A DNA stretch of 64,000 bases from Nocardia cyriacigeorgica (lineage in GTDB: Bacteria > Actinomycetota > Actinomycetes > Mycobacteriales > Mycobacteriaceae): assembly GCF_010858045.1 (NCBI RefSeq), contig NZ_JAAGVC010000017.1:42942-106941 (forward strand), written 5' to 3'. The translations under genes were made by a program, and so were the position numbers. Under the pieces are notes generated by a model. That model had not been told where the DNA came from, ran no database searches, and was given only the letters and a program-made list of their open reading frames with translations. Below, in pieces: positions 17,861 to 27,568 of this stretch; the first letter of the stretch is position 1; each line of letters opens with the position of its first letter.

Positions 17861-19933
17861 TTACGGGGCGACGGGATTCGAATCCGGCACGACTTCGCCG
17901 TTGCCGTTGCCGTCCTTATTGCCCTGGCGGCTGGTGAACAGTTCGGGCTGGGCGGCCAGAATCTGATCCTCCAGCGCCACCAGCACGGCCGGATCCTCGA
18001 TGGTGGACGGCACCTCGTATTCCTCACCCGCGGTGATCTGGCGGATGGTCTTGCGCAGGATCTTGCCCGAGCGGGTCTTCGGCAGCCCGGCCACCACCAC
18101 CGCGTCGTGCAGGGTGGCGATAGCGCCGATCTGTTCGCGCACCCGCTGGATCAATTCCTCGCGCAGCTGCTCCTTGTCCACCTCGACGCCGGTCTTGAGC
18201 ACCACATACGCGATCGGCCGCTGCCCCTTGAGTTCATCGGGCAGGCCGATCACCGCGCATTCGGCCACCGCTTCGTGTCCGGCGATCGCGGCTTCGATGC
18301 TGCCCGCCGACAGCCGATGCCCGGCCATATTGATCACATCGTCGCTGCGGCCGAGCACGAACAGATAGCCGTCGTCGTCGAAATAGCCGGAGTCGCCGGT
18401 GAGGTAGTGGCCGGGATAGGCCGAGAGGTAGGAGCGCTTGTACCGCTCGTCGTCGCGCCACAGTCCGCTGAGCGCACCCGGCGGCAACGGCAGGCCGATG
18501 ACGATATTGCCCTCGACGTTGGCCGCCACCGGATTGCCGTTGGAGTCCAGGACGCGCAGCCGATAACCCGGCACCGGCACCGACGCCGAGCCCGGCTTGA
18601 TCGGCAACTGTTGCAGCCCCAGTGGGTTGGCGCAGATGGGCCAGCCGGTTTCGGTCTGCCACCAGTGGTCGACCACCGGGCAGTCCGGCCGCTCGGCGAG
18701 CAGGGTGTCGACGGCCCACTCGTAGGTCGTCGGGTCGAGCCGCTCGCCTGCGCAGAATAGCGCCCGCAGCGAGGACAGGTCGTAGCTGTGGGCCAGCGTG
18801 GCGTCGGGATCGGCGCGGCGGATGGCGCGCAACGCGGTCGGCGCGGTGAACAGCACGTGCACCCCGTATTCGGCGACCACCCGCCAGTAGGCGCCGGCGT
18901 CCGGGGTGCCGATCGGCTTGCCCTCGTACAGCAGCGTGGTGGCGCCGACCAGCAGCGGGGCGTAGACGATATAGGAGTGGCCGACCACCCAGCCCACATC
19001 GGAGGCCGCCCACATCACCTGGCCGGGGCCGACGTCGTAGATATTGCGCATCGACCAGCACAGCGCCACCGCGTGCCCGCCGTTGTCGCGGACCACGCCC
19101 TTGGGGCGGCCGGTGGTGCCGGAGGTGTAGAGAATGTAGAGCGGATCGGTCGCCGCGACGGTCACCGGTTCGGCGAGCGGCGCATCGCGCACCGCCTCGT
19201 CCCAGTCCATCCAGCGCGCGGCCACGGTCTCGGCCGAACTCGGCAGCGATTCGGTGGCGGGCTGCGGTGCCGGGAACGGGATCGTCGGGAAGGCGGCGCG
19301 CTGTTTGACGATGACGTTGCGCGGCGCCGTGGTCCGGGCCAGGTCGAGCGCCTGCATGACGATCGGCGGGTACTCGATGCGCCGGCCCGGCTCCAGTCCA
19401 CCGGAGGCGGTGACGATGAGCACCGGCTCGGCGTCGTCGATCCGGGCGGCCAGTTCGGGCGCGGCGAACCCACCGAAGACCACCGAATGCACCGCCCCGA
19501 TCCGCGCGCAGGCCAGCATGGCGATCACGGCCTCGGGAATCATCGGCAGATAGATCACGACGCGGTCGCCCCTGGTGACACCGAGTCGTGACATCGCGCC
19601 GGCGAACCGTGACACTTCGGTCAACAGCTCGGCGTAGGTGTATACCCCCCTGTTGCCAGTCATAGCCGAGTCGTATATAAGGGCGGGTTGGTCGGCGCGG
19701 CCGCCGGTGCCCTCGGAACCTTCCGGCAGTTCACGCACGTGCCGGTCGAGCGCGTTGAACGAGGTGTTGAGGGTGGCGTCGGGGAACCACCGGGCCGCGG
19801 GCTTGGCCGTGGTGTCGATCACCTGCTCAGGGGGTACCTCCCAGTCGACGGCGGTGGCAGCATGGGCCCAGAACTCGGCGGGATCGACGAGGCTGGTCTG
19901 ATAGACCGGTCGGTACTCGTTCCTCGCGTTCAA
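17861..19933 (-). CDS. Acyl-CoA synthetase, propionyl-CoA synthetase (PrpE/ACSS3)-like
   Basis: An AMP-forming ligase of about 690 residues that activates a short carboxylic acid, probably propionate, to its CoA thioester. The N-terminal ACAS domain (FWAHAATAVDWEVPPEQVID) is followed by the P-loop YILYTSGTTGRPKG, HWWQTETGWPI, the hinge region YLTGDSGYFDDDGYLFVLGRSDDVINMAGHRLSAGSIE and the catalytic C-terminal lysine in KTRSGKILRKTIRQ. The C-tail after EYEVPSTIEDP is extended and Asn/Gly-rich. TTG 19933 is preferred because AGGGAG lies 6 nt upstream; an in-frame GTG at 19999 would add 22 residues of unusual composition. Confidence 0.85.
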   Translation of the reverse strand: MNARNEYRPVYQTSLVDPAEFWAHAATAVDWEVPPEQVIDTTAKPAARWFPDATLNTSFNALDRHVRELPEGSEGTGGRADQPALIYDSAMTGNRGVYTYAELLTEVSRFAGAMSRLGVTRGDRVVIYLPMIPEAVIAMLACARIGAVHSVVFGGFAAPELAARIDDAEPVLIVTASGGLEPGRRIEYPPIVMQALDLARTTAPRNVIVKQRAAFPTIPFPAPQPATESLPSSAETVAARWMDWDEAVRDAPLAEPVTVAATDPLYILYTSGTTGRPKGVVRDNGGHAVALCWSMRNIYDVGPGQVMWAASDVGWVVGHSYIVYAPLLVGATTLLYEGKPIGTPDAGAYWRVVAEYGVHVLFTAPTALRAIRRADPDATLAHSYDLSSLRALFCAGERLDPTTYEWAVDTLLAERPDCPVVDHWWQTETGWPICANPLGLQQLPIKPGSASVPVPGYRLRVLDSNGNPVAANVEGNIVIGLPLPPGALSGLWRDDERYKRSYLSAYPGHYLTGDSGYFDDDGYLFVLGRSDDVINMAGHRLSAGSIEAAIAGHEAVAECAVIGLPDELKGQRPIAYVVLKTGVEVDKEQLREELIQRVREQIGAIATLHDAVVVAGLPKTRSGKILRKTIRQITAGEEYEVPSTIEDPAVLVALEDQILAAQPELFTSRQGNKDGNGNGEVVPDSNPVAP

Positions 19934-20250
19934 CCCGTGCTCCCTAGCCTCGCTTCGATGCCCGCCTCGATAGATCAGCACGATTGTGGCAGACTTCACG
20001 CGACGCCCGGGTGGGTGCCGCGACCTTTGGTTTTGCCTGGAACGGGCTGGTCACTGGGCGAGTGCCGATGCGGGGTCAACCAAGAAGTTATTGATCCGTT
20101 AGAATCTGATGTCACTTATTCGGTCCGTCGTAGACGCAATTTCTCGGCCAGCCGCAGATCTCGGCCAGCACTGTCTGTCGAGCCAGCATGCGATTGTGGA
20201 GGTTCCGCTGATGGCGCGTGGCTGGGGCCAGTTTGGAAAGTGAGTGGGAG
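19934..20250 (+). promoter_or_regulatory. Divergent intergenic region between the acyl-CoA synthetase and the conservon
   Basis: This is the only gap over 300 bp. A TAGAAT hexamer at 20100-20105 is a plausible -10 box for the conservon operon, though its -35 region (TCAACC) is weak. A GGAGG ribosome site before a 10-codon reading frame (20211-20243) is described separately. Nothing else is recognised. Confidence 0.35.
20211..20243 (+). CDS. Possible 10-residue upstream reading frame (leader peptide)
   Basis: ATG 20211 has GGAGG 8 nt upstream, the best ribosome site in the region. It encodes MARGWGQFGK and stops with TGA at 20241-20243, only 7 nt before the kinase ATG at 20251, which itself has a poor ribosome site. 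Translation of the kinase by re-initiation is possible. Two tryptophan-free turns make an amino-acid attenuator unlikely. Not conserved evidence, only layout. Confidence 0.3.
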   Translation: MARGWGQFGK

Positions 20251-23200
20251 ATGCGTGACGCCGCTAGGTCCGGCAGAAAGCGCTGGGCGCTCAGCAACTG
20301 GGACCTGCGCTGGAAGGTTACGGCGGTCCTCGCCGTACCGCTGGCGGTCGCGGTCGGACTCGGCGTGTCCAAGATTTCGTCCGAGTGGAGCGAGGCCAAT
20401 CGGCTGGCCTCCGCCGCCGACAACGTCGAGGTCATTCCGGTTGTCACCGGCCTGAGTGCCGCGACGTCGACCGTCGCGGGTTCGCAGGTCATCAATATCG
20501 GTGGCCGATCGCTGGTCACCGAGGAGAACCTGGTCGATCTGGACAAGGCGATCGCCGCCGCTGAAGGCGCGATCGGTGAACTCGCCGATCTGCCGAGTGC
20601 GCAGCAGCCGCTGGAAGAGATGATCGGTCAGGCCAAGCAGGTGCGCGCGCAGGGGCTCACCCCGACGCCGCTGTCGCCCGCCGAGGCCGCCGTGGAGATC
20701 GACCGCTATCGCGGCAACGGTGTGCGCTCGGTGGAACAGATCGTGGCGCAGGTCAGCGACCCGGTGATCGACGCGGCCAAACTGCGCCTGGTCGACTCGC
20801 TCAACACCCGCGCGTCCATGGTCGGCGAGATCGTCGGCGTCGCCGACTACCTGCGCGATCGGGAGACCGGTCTGCAGACCTATCTGGTCGCCAACAACAC
20901 CGAGCGCGCACTGCTGAACCTGCTGGCCCAGCGATTCCCGCCCGAGGACCGCAATATCAACGACCTGCGCACGGGTGTCGAGACCCGCGCGGCGATGATC
21001 CAGGGCCCGGAGGCGCAAGCCGGACAGCTGCCGCTCGGTGAGGCCCGCCAGTCGATCCTTTCCAGCCTCGATACCACCGAGGCGCTGGTCGCGATGGCCA
21101 CCGACGACATCGTCGGCGGCGTGCGCGACCTGGCCGACAACGCCCGCGCCGACGCCATCATGTACAGCGTCGTGGTGCTGCTGACCATCCTCGCCGCGCT
21201 GTTGCTCGCGGTGTTCGTGGCGCGGTCGATGATCGTGCCGCTGCACCGGCTGCGCCTGGCCGCGCTGCGCGTCGCCGAGAGCGACCTGCCGCACGAGGTC
21301 GCCCAGCTGCGTAACGGCGCCTCGCCGGAGGAAGTGCCGCTGGAGCCGATGCCGATCCGCTCCGAGGAGGAGATCGGTCAGCTGGCCCGCGCCGTCGACG
21401 ACATCCACGGCCAGGCGCTGCGCCTGGCCAGTGATCAGGCGCAGATGCGTACCCAGGTCAACGACATGTTCGAGACCCTGGCTCGCCGCTCCAAGTCGCT
21501 GGTCGATCACCAGCTCACGCTGATCGAAGCGATGGAGTACGACGAGAAGGACCCGCGCCTGCTGGAGAACCTCTTCCGGCTGGACCATCTCGCTGCGCGC
21601 ATGCGCCGAAACGGCGACAACCTGCTGATTCTGGCCGGCACCAAACAGCGCAGGGCCAAGTCCGCGCCGGTCGAGATCGCCGACGTGCTGCGCGCCGCGA
21701 TCTCCGAGGTCGAGGACTACGAGCGGGTCAAGCTGGGCGCCACCCCGCGCGGTTCGCTGAAGGAACCGGCCGCCTCCGACCTCGCGCATCTGTTCGCCGA
21801 GCTGCTCGACAACGCGCTGCGGGCCTCGCCGCCGGAAACCGATGTGAAGTTCACCTTCGCCCAGGCGCACGATCAGGGCCTGCTCATCGAGGTCGCCGAC
21901 CGCGGTATCGGTATGCCGCCTACGGAGATGGCCGAGATCAACCGCAGGCTGGAGACCACCGCCGAGCCCGGCCCCGACACCGCCCGCCACATGGGTCTGT
22001 TCGTCGTCGGCCGCCTGGCCGAGCGGCACGGGCTCACCGTGCGGCTGCGCCCGACCTTCGACACCGCGCGCGATCCCGGCGTCACGGTGACCGTGCACGT
22101 TCCGGTCGGCCTGATCGTCCTCGACAAGAGCGGCTCGGGTCCGCTGGTTCCGCAGCCGTCGCCGGCTCCGGCCGCGGGTCCGCAGCGGCCGTCGGCTCCG
22201 TCGTCGATGCAGATGCGCTCGGTCAGCCGCACTCCCGGCGGCAACGTGATGGTCACCGTCGATCCCGGCGTGAGCGGTCCGATCCCGGCCGGTGCCGAGG
22301 AGCGTGCGGCCGCGGCCGGTGCGCCCGCCACCCCGGGCGGCGGACTGCCGCAGCGTCAGCCCGGCTCGGCGATGGCCTCGGGCCTGCGTGGTGAGGCCGA
22401 GCAGTCCGGTGCCACCCTGCGCCCGGCGCCGGGTCAGCAGGGCACCGGCCCGCAGCGCGGCAAGCTCGCCGCGGCGGCCCTGCCCAAGCGCAATGTCGTG
22501 CCCGGCGGTCCCGTGCCTCCGCGGCCGGGCGGCCCGCAGGCCGAGCGGCCCGCCGCCACCCCGCCGCCGCGCGATCCGAACACCGGTCTGCCGCAGCGTC
22601 AGCCCGGATCCAATGGTGTGCCGCAACCCACCGGCGGTCTCCCGCAACGTGAGGCCGGTCCGGCAGCTCAGCCGGGTGCGGGCGGTGCTCTGCCGCAGCG
22701 TGGTCCCGGTGGTCTGCCGCAGCGTCAGCCCGGGCAGGCCGGGCCGGGTGGCTTGCCGCAGCGTGAGCCGGGGCAGAGCGGATTGGCCTCGCGTGAGGCG
22801 GGTCTCGGTGGTCTGCCGCAGCGTGAGGCGGGCCCGGGTGGTGTGCCGCAGCGTGAGCCGTCGGCGGGCGGTTTGCCGCAGCGTGAGCCGTCGGCTGGTG
22901 GACTGCCGCAGCGTGAGGCGGGCCCGGGTGGTTTGCCGCAGCGTGAGCCGTCGGCCGGTGGGCTGCCGCAGCGTGAGGCGGGCCCGAGCGGTGTGCCCCA
23001 GCGTGAGCCCGCCGCCGGTGGACTCCCGCAGCGCGATGCTGGTTCGACCGGTCTGCCCCAGCGTGCGCCCGGCCAGAACGGTCCCGCGCAGCGTGAGACG
23101 GGCCCGGGTGGTCTGCCGCAGCGTGCGCCCGGTCAGTCCGGGCCGGGCGGCTTGCCGCAGCGTCAGCCCGCGGCGGCGCAGTCCGGGGAGATCCCGGCCG

Positions 23201-23946
23201 CGGGTGCTCCGGCCAACGGCAGCGCGCAGCCGGGCCTGCCGCCGCGTCGCCCGGAGGTCACCCAGCGTCACACGGAGCTACCCCAGCGTCAGATGGATCT
23301 ACCGCAGCGCCCGTCCACCGAACTTCCGCAGCGTCAGACCGACCTGCCGTCGCGTTCGGCCGGCCCCGGCGGCCTGCCGCAGCGTCAGCCGGGTAGCACC
23401 GGCCTGCCGCAGCGGGTGGAGAACGCGCCGGGCGTCGGCCTGCCGCAGCGCGACAGCGCCGGTCGTCCCGCGAACGGGGATGCCAACGGTTCCGGCGACA
23501 ACGGTCGCGATCGGGGCAGGCACAGCTACCGCGCCAACCCCGAGCGGACCGCATCGTTCTTCCAGACCCGGTTGCAGCCGGCCGAGGAGAGCGGCTCGGT
23601 CATGGGCGGAACGCCGATCTTCGCCGAGATGATGTCGGCCTGGCTCGCGGACCCGAACTCGGACCGATCCCAGACCGCCGCCTCCTTCGAATCACCCGGT
23701 GACGAAGGCTGGCAGGCAGCCCAGCGGGCGAGCGAAGCCAAGCCCACAGCCACCACGGCAGCCGGTCTGCCGCAACGTAATCCGGGCGGACGTCTCGTGC
23801 CCGGCGCCGTCAGCGGCGCCGTGGATCGGGCACCGAGACGCGATCCCGAATCGATTCGGTCCAGCTTGAGTCGTCACCAGCAGGGCGTCCGGGATGGCCG
23901 CGCAATGAAGGCAATGAACCTAACCGGAGACAAAGGAGACCGATGA
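20251..23946 (+). CDS. Conservon sensor histidine kinase (CvnA-type) with GLPQR-repeat tail
   Basis: A membrane sensor of about 1231 residues. TM1 is at about 22-40, a large extracytoplasmic helical sensor domain at 41-304, TM2 at 306-328 ([21 protein letters not shown]), then HAMP and an atypical dimerisation segment ([15 protein letters not shown]...[23 protein letters not shown]). The ATPase domain spans about 490-635 (N-box [12 protein letters not shown]1 DRGIGMPP). Residues about 690-1075 are disordered Pro/Gln/Arg/Gly repeats (some two dozen LPQR units), and the last about 110 residues form a conserved tail ([31 protein letters not shown]). In Streptomyces such kinases work with the roadblock, DUF742 and GTPase proteins encoded next to them. 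ATG 20251 and an in-frame GTG 20218 are both possible starts. Confidence 0.92.
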   Translation: MRDAARSGRKRWALSNWDLRWKVTAVLAVPLAVAVGLGVSKISSEWSEANRLASAADNVEVIPVVTGLSAATSTVAGSQVINIGGRSLVTEENLVDLDKAIAAAEGAIGELADLPSAQQPLEEMIGQAKQVRAQGLTPTPLSPAEAAVEIDRYRGNGVRSVEQIVAQVSDPVIDAAKLRLVDSLNTRASMVGEIVGVADYLRDRETGLQTYLVANNTERALLNLLAQRFPPEDRNINDLRTGVETRAAMIQGPEAQAGQLPLGEARQSILSSLDTTEALVAMATDDIVGGVRDLADNARADAIMYSVVVLLTILAALLLAVFVARSMIVPLHRLRLAALRVAESDLPHEVAQLRNGASPEEVPLEPMPIRSEEEIGQLARAVDDIHGQALRLASDQAQMRTQVNDMFETLARRSKSLVDHQLTLIEAMEYDEKDPRLLENLFRLDHLAARMRRNGDNLLILAGTKQRRAKSAPVEIADVLRAAISEVEDYERVKLGATPRGSLKEPAASDLAHLFAELLDNALRASPPETDVKFTFAQAHDQGLLIEVADRGIGMPPTEMAEINRRLETTAEPGPDTARHMGLFVVGRLAERHGLTVRLRPTFDTARDPGVTVTVHVPVGLIVLDKSGSGPLVPQPSPAPAAGPQRPSAPSSMQMRSVSRTPGGNVMVTVDPGVSGPIPAGAEERAAAAGAPATPGGGLPQRQPGSAMASGLRGEAEQSGATLRPAPGQQGTGPQRGKLAAAALPKRNVVPGGPVPPRPGGPQAERPAATPPPRDPNTGLPQRQPGSNGVPQPTGGLPQREAGPAAQPGAGGALPQRGPGGLPQRQPGQAGPGGLPQREPGQSGLASREAGLGGLPQREAGPGGVPQREPSAGGLPQREPSAGGLPQREAGPGGLPQREPSAGGLPQREAGPSGVPQREPAAGGLPQRDAGSTGLPQRAPGQNGPAQRETGPGGLPQRAPGQSGPGGLPQRQPAAAQSGEIPAAGAPANGSAQPGLPPRRPEVTQRHTELPQRQMDLPQRPSTELPQRQTDLPSRSAGPGGLPQRQPGSTGLPQRVENAPGVGLPQRDSAGRPANGDANGSGDNGRDRGRHSYRANPERTASFFQTRLQPAEESGSVMGGTPIFAEMMSAWLADPNSDRSQTAASFESPGDEGWQAAQRASEAKPTATTAAGLPQRNPGGRLVPGAVSGAVDRAPRRDPESIRSSLSRHQQGVRDGRAMKAMNLTGDKGDR
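22801..23040 (+). repeat. In-frame 30-bp tandem repeat ([20 protein letters not shown] units)
   Basis: The core TGCCGCAGCGTGAG recurs at exactly 30-bp spacing (22814, 22844, 22874, 22904, 22934, 22964, and with one change 22994), coding for ten-residue units inside the conservon kinase. Degenerate copies extend from about 22342 to 23460. Near-identical DNA units mean copy number could vary by slippage or recombination. Confidence 0.9.
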
Positions 23947-24362
23947 ACCCCGATCTAGGTGGTAGTGGTACGAACCGTCAGCTGGATTGGCTGGTTTCGA
24001 ACTTCGCCAACGAGGTTCCTGGCGTAGCCCATGCCGTGCTGGTCTCGGCCGACGGTCTGCTGATGGCCGCGAGCGCGCAGCTGCCGGTCGATCGTGCCGA
24101 ACAGCTATCGGCCGTCACCGCCGGGCTCGCGAGCCTGTCGGTGGGTGTGTCGAACCTGTTCGAAGGCGGCACGGTGCTGCAGTCGGTGGTCGAGATGGAA
24201 CACGGCTACCTACTGCTGATGGCTGTCGGCGACGGTTCGTATCTCGCGGTCCTGACCAACACCTCGTGTGATATCGGTCAGGTCGGCTACGAGATGGCGT
24301 TGTTGGTCGAGCGTGTTGGCCAGACAGTTCAGGCCACTCCACGCGTCACGATGGGTTCCTGA
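23943..24362 (+). CDS. Roadblock/LC7-domain protein of the conservon (CvnB-type)
   Basis: A 139-residue roadblock/LC7 protein, the class that acts as scaffold or GTPase-activating partner of small Ras-like GTPases. [31 protein letters not shown] (about 14-44) opens the domain; [30 protein letters not shown] follows. Its ATG overlaps the kinase stop by 4 nt (ATGA), so translation is coupled. The cognate GTPase is encoded 363 bp downstream. Confidence 0.95.
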   Translation: MNPDLGGSGTNRQLDWLVSNFANEVPGVAHAVLVSADGLLMAASAQLPVDRAEQLSAVTAGLASLSVGVSNLFEGGTVLQSVVEMEHGYLLLMAVGDGSYLAVLTNTSCDIGQVGYEMALLVERVGQTVQATPRVTMGS

Positions 24363-24369
24363 TGGTGGG

Positions 24370-24744
24370 ATGGACATAGAAGATCATCGTGTGGGGAGCG
24401 CCGAGCCCAGCCTCGTCCGCCCGTATTCGCTGACCGCGGGTCGAACCCGGCCCGCGGTCGAGCTCGCGCTGGAGGCCCTCGTCGCATCGCATCCGGTCGC
24501 CCTCGAGCGGCAGTTCGAACTGACCAACATCGAAACGTCCATCGTGGAGTTGTGCAGAGAATCGCCGTCTGTGGCTGAAGTTGCGGCTCGATTGGGTATA
24601 CCCATCGGGGTGGCGCGTGTGCTCGTGGCAGATCTCATCGAAGCGGGGCATGTTCGCGTTTCGGCCACATTGAAAGACGACTCCAGCGACGATGAACGTC
24701 GCGAGCTGATCGAAAGGGTTCTCAGTGGACTCCGGCGTATTTGA
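24370..24744 (+). CDS. DUF742 protein of the conservon (CvnC-type)
   Basis: A 124-residue cytoplasmic protein of the DUF742 family. VRPYSLTAGRTRP (about 16-28) is the family signature and the C-terminal half (ELCRESPSVAEVAARLGIPIGVARVLVADLIEAGHVRV) is a winged-helix-like fold. ATG 24370 is 7 nt after the roadblock stop. Its end overlaps the GTPase start by 20 bp. Its role in conservons is a structural or regulatory partner; no direct DNA target is known to me. Confidence 0.93.
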   Translation: MDIEDHRVGSAEPSLVRPYSLTAGRTRPAVELALEALVASHPVALERQFELTNIETSIVELCRESPSVAEVAARLGIPIGVARVLVADLIEAGHVRVSATLKDDSSDDERRELIERVLSGLRRI

Positions 24745-25327
24745 TTCGACGGCGCAGGTCGATACCCGTACCGCCAAGCCGACTTCGGCCAAGATCGTGG
24801 TCGCGGGTGGTTTCGGTGTGGGTAAAACGACATTGGTCGGCGCCGTCTCGGAGATCGTTCCGCTGCGCACCGAAGCGTTGGTCACCAACGCGAGTGCCGG
24901 AATCGATAACCTGACCGGCATTCCGATGAAATCGACCACCACGGTGGCGATGGACTTCGGCCGGATCAGCCTCGCGGACGACCTGGTGCTGTACCTGTTC
25001 GGTACGCCGGGCCAGTACCGGTTCTGGTTCATGTGGGACGACCTGATCCGCGGCGCCATCGGCGCCGTGGTGCTGGTCGACACCCGCAGGCTGGAGGACA
25101 GCTTCGCCGCCGTCGACTATTTCGAAGCGCGCAACCTGCCGTTCCTGGTGGCGCTCAACGAATTCGACGACGCGCCGCGATACCCGATCGAGGACATCAG
25201 GCAGGCGCTGGCCGTCTCCGGTGATGTGCCGATCATGTCCATCGACGCCCGCCGCCGCGAACCGGCCAAGCAGGCGCTGGTGGCGCTCACCGAGTACGCG
25301 CTGCGCAAGGTGATGCAGGGCTATTGA
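24725..25327 (+). CDS. Small GTPase of the conservon (CvnD-type)
   Basis: A 200-residue ATP/GTP-binding protein. Walker A is GGFGVGKT (28-35), the switch region is SAGIDNLTGIPMKSTTTVAMDFG, Walker B-like LYLFGTPGQYRFWFMWDDL (the FGTPGQ corresponds to DxxG of Ras-like GTPases) and the base-recognition motif is LNEFD instead of NKxD, a variant usual in this family. GTG 24725 lies inside the DUF742 gene (20-bp overlap). The stop overlaps the accD3 start codon, making accD3 effectively the fifth gene of the operon. Confidence 0.94.
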   Translation: MDSGVFDSTAQVDTRTAKPTSAKIVVAGGFGVGKTTLVGAVSEIVPLRTEALVTNASAGIDNLTGIPMKSTTTVAMDFGRISLADDLVLYLFGTPGQYRFWFMWDDLIRGAIGAVVLVDTRRLEDSFAAVDYFEARNLPFLVALNEFDDAPRYPIEDIRQALAVSGDVPIMSIDARRREPAKQALVALTEYALRKVMQGY

Positions 25328-26934
25328 TCGGCGCCGGCGGGCAGCGACGCAGCGGTGCGACGGTAGGCGACGGCGCGGGATCGGGGAGGATCTGCGCCGC
25401 CGAACTACTCGAGGCGCTGCTCGATGCGGGCACGTTCCGCAGCTGGGACCAGCCGCCGCTATCGGTGGGCATGTCCGAGCGCTACCGCGACGAGTTGCGC
25501 GCCGCGGCGGAACGGGCCGGTACCGATGAATCGGTGCGCACCGGTGAGGGCTTGTTGCGCGGCCGCCGCGTGGCCGTGATCGCCTGCGAGTTCGGCTTTC
25601 TCGCGGGTTCGATCGGTGTGGCGGCGGCCGAACGCATCGTCACCGCGGTCGAACGGGCGACCGAACTCGGCCTGCCGCTGATCGCCTCGCCGACCTCCGG
25701 CGGCACCCGGATGCAAGAGGGCACCGTCGCTTTCGTGCAGATGGTCAAGATCGCCGGTGCCGTCGCCGCGCACAAATCGGCCGGGTATCCCTATCTGGTG
25801 TATCTACGTGATCCCACCATGGGCGGTGTGTTCGCCTCGTGGGGATCGCTCGGTCACATGACCTTCGCCCAGCCCGGCGCGATGATCGGTTTCCTCGGGC
25901 CGAGGGTGTATCAGGCGCTCTACGACCGGCCGTTCCCGAGCGGTGTGCAGACGGCGGAGAATCTGTACCGGCACGGCGTGATCGACGGGGTGGTGGGGCT
26001 TTCGGTCTTCCGGCGCATCGCCCATCGCGCATTGAGTGTGCTGAGTGGAGTAGCGGATCCCGATGCGGCACCGCCATTTCCGGCCACCGGTTCACTGATC
26101 GGTAGGGCAACCGAACCGACGGCGGCCGGCCAGGGGTCGAGTACGGAGGCCGCGGAGACGAATCCGGCCTGGCAGTCGGTGCTGAGCTCCCGGCGCCCGG
26201 ATCGTCCGGGGTTGCGTGAGTTGCTACGCCATGTGACGCAACGGGTTCCGCTCAGCGGCACCGGCCAGGGCGAAACCGACCGGACCGTCGTGCTGGCATT
26301 GGCGCGCTTCCGTGGGCACCCCTGTGTGGTGTTCGGTCACGACCGGGCGGGGCAGGTGGGGGAGAACACCATGGGGCCGGCCGCATTGCGGGAGGCGCGG
26401 CGCAGCATGCAGCTGGCTCAGGAATTGCGGGTGCCGCTGGTGCTGGTGATCGACACGGTCGGCGCGGCCCTGTCGAAGGAGGCGGAAGAGCGCGGGCTCG
26501 CGCCGGAAATCGCGCGCTGCATCGCCGATCTCGTCACGCTGGATACTCCGACCATCTCGGTGCTGCTCGGCCAGGGCACCGGCGGTGGCGCGCTGGCCCT
26601 GCTGCCCGCCGACCGGGTGCTCGCCGCGACGCACGGCTGGCTCGCCCCGCTGCCGCCGGAAGGTGCGAGCGCGATCGTGCACCGCGATACCGAGCACGCT
26701 CCGGAACTCGCCCGTTCGCAGGGCATCCGGGCCGCCGATCTGCGAGCTGCCGGGATCGTCGACCGCATCGTCGCCGAAAAGCCCGATGCGGCAGACGAAC
26801 CCATCGAGTTCGCCCGTCGCATGGTCGCCGCCATCGGCGCGGAGTTGGCCGGTCTACGCGCGATGCCGCTGCACGACCTGCGGGCCGCCCGGCACCTGCG
26901 CTATCGCCGCCTCGGTCTCCCGCAAGCGGATTGA
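25324..26934 (+). CDS. accD3: Carboxyltransferase of an acyl-CoA carboxylase (AccD3-like)
   Basis: A 536-residue protein with two crotonase-fold halves (beta-type about 60-260, alpha-type about 300-510), i.e. a fused carboxyltransferase that moves CO2 from carboxybiotin to an acyl-CoA. SPTSGGTRMQEGTVAFVQM and FASWGSLGHM in the first half, and GQGTGGGALALLPADRVLA in the second, form the acyl-CoA and biotin pockets. It matches M. tuberculosis AccD3 (Rv0904c), which also neighbours prrA and echA6. The reading frame opens at TTG 25324, overlapping the GTPase stop (TTGA); the first 25 residues are poorly conserved, so a slightly later start is possible. No biotin carboxylase partner is in the window. 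Confidence 0.9.
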   Translation: MIGAGGQRRSGATVGDGAGSGRICAAELLEALLDAGTFRSWDQPPLSVGMSERYRDELRAAAERAGTDESVRTGEGLLRGRRVAVIACEFGFLAGSIGVAAAERIVTAVERATELGLPLIASPTSGGTRMQEGTVAFVQMVKIAGAVAAHKSAGYPYLVYLRDPTMGGVFASWGSLGHMTFAQPGAMIGFLGPRVYQALYDRPFPSGVQTAENLYRHGVIDGVVGLSVFRRIAHRALSVLSGVADPDAAPPFPATGSLIGRATEPTAAGQGSSTEAAETNPAWQSVLSSRRPDRPGLRELLRHVTQRVPLSGTGQGETDRTVVLALARFRGHPCVVFGHDRAGQVGENTMGPAALREARRSMQLAQELRVPLVLVIDTVGAALSKEAEERGLAPEIARCIADLVTLDTPTISVLLGQGTGGGALALLPADRVLAATHGWLAPLPPEGASAIVHRDTEHAPELARSQGIRAADLRAAGIVDRIVAEKPDAADEPIEFARRMVAAIGAELAGLRAMPLHDLRAARHLRYRRLGLPQAD

Positions 26935-27025
26935 GCCCCGGCCGTAGCTCCCCGGCCGCACGACCGCCGCAGCTCCGGCCGGCGCACTCGCTGTCGCGGT
27001 GTCCGGCCGAGGCTCGGCATCCGGC

Positions 27026-27568
27026 TCAGCCCTCGGGTTCGGGGTCGGGCCGGTTCCAGCCGAGGATCATCGCCGGTGCGCAACCACCCGCGAGCAGCGC
27101 CGCGAGCATCATGACCCCGCCGGCGTAGGCGGTGCGGAAGGCGTCGGCCTCGGGGAGGAGCGCGCCGGAGAAGATGAGGAACATCAGCGGCGGCAGGGTG
27201 AGCATCTGGGTGAGCGACAGGCCCGCCGAGTGCGCCTTGTTCCGCTCGGCGATCTCCAGTTCGTCGAGCACCTCTTCGGGCGCGTGGTCTTGCCGATTGG
27301 AGGCGATACGCAGCATCACCCAGGCGACCATGAACACCACGGCGGCGGGCAGGGTGGCCAGCGCGGCCGAGTCGACGCCGAACGCGCACAGCAGACCTGC
27401 CACCGCGAGCACGAGCAATGTCACCATCACGACGACGACGAGCACGCGCCGCCGTCGTTGCGTGCGCCAACCCGGCAGCATCCCGGCGGTCCGTTCCTCC
27501 TGGACCAGCCAGCGTCGGACCCGATATTCCTGGTAGCGGTCGAGCAGACCGGCGGTGGCGTTGGTCAT
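27026..27568 (-). CDS. Membrane protein paired with an XRE regulator
   Basis: A 180-residue protein with four predicted transmembrane helices in two pairs (about 42-63, 70-87, then 120-141 and 146-167) separated by an acidic cytoplasmic stretch (HAPEEVLDELEIAERNKAHSAG). No family is recognised. The ATG at 27568 overlaps the XRE stop by 4 nt, giving the familiar small-XRE-regulator plus membrane-protein pair. The short, DNA-contiguous arrangement suggests that the membrane protein either modulates or is controlled by the regulator. Confidence 0.75.
   Translation of the reverse strand: MTNATAGLLDRYQEYRVRRWLVQEERTAGMLPGWRTQRRRRVLVVVVMVTLLVLAVAGLLCAFGVDSAALATLPAAVVFMVAWVMLRIASNRQDHAPEEVLDELEIAERNKAHSAGLSLTQMLTLPPLMFLIFSGALLPEADAFRTAYAGGVMMLAALLAGGCAPAMILGWNRPDPEPEG

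Noticed and set aside
17865..17892. A tRNA T-arm-like sequence (GGATTCGAATCC) at the end of the acyl-CoA synthetase gene, possible tRNA 3' end or attB.
   Set aside because: The 5-bp T-stem does not form, no anticodon or acceptor stem is present, and the bases are in-frame codons of the enzyme. No integrase is nearby.
22801..23040. Regularly spaced 30-bp repeats that could suggest a CRISPR array.
   Set aside because: The repeats are contiguous without spacers and in frame with the kinase; no cas genes are present.
20116..23271. A minus-strand open frame of about 1050 codons antisense to the conservon kinase, rich in LTLRQ repeats.
   Set aside because: It is the reverse-strand shadow of the GLPQR repeats in high-GC DNA. 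The plus strand encodes recognisable domains with coupled downstream genes; the antisense frame has none.
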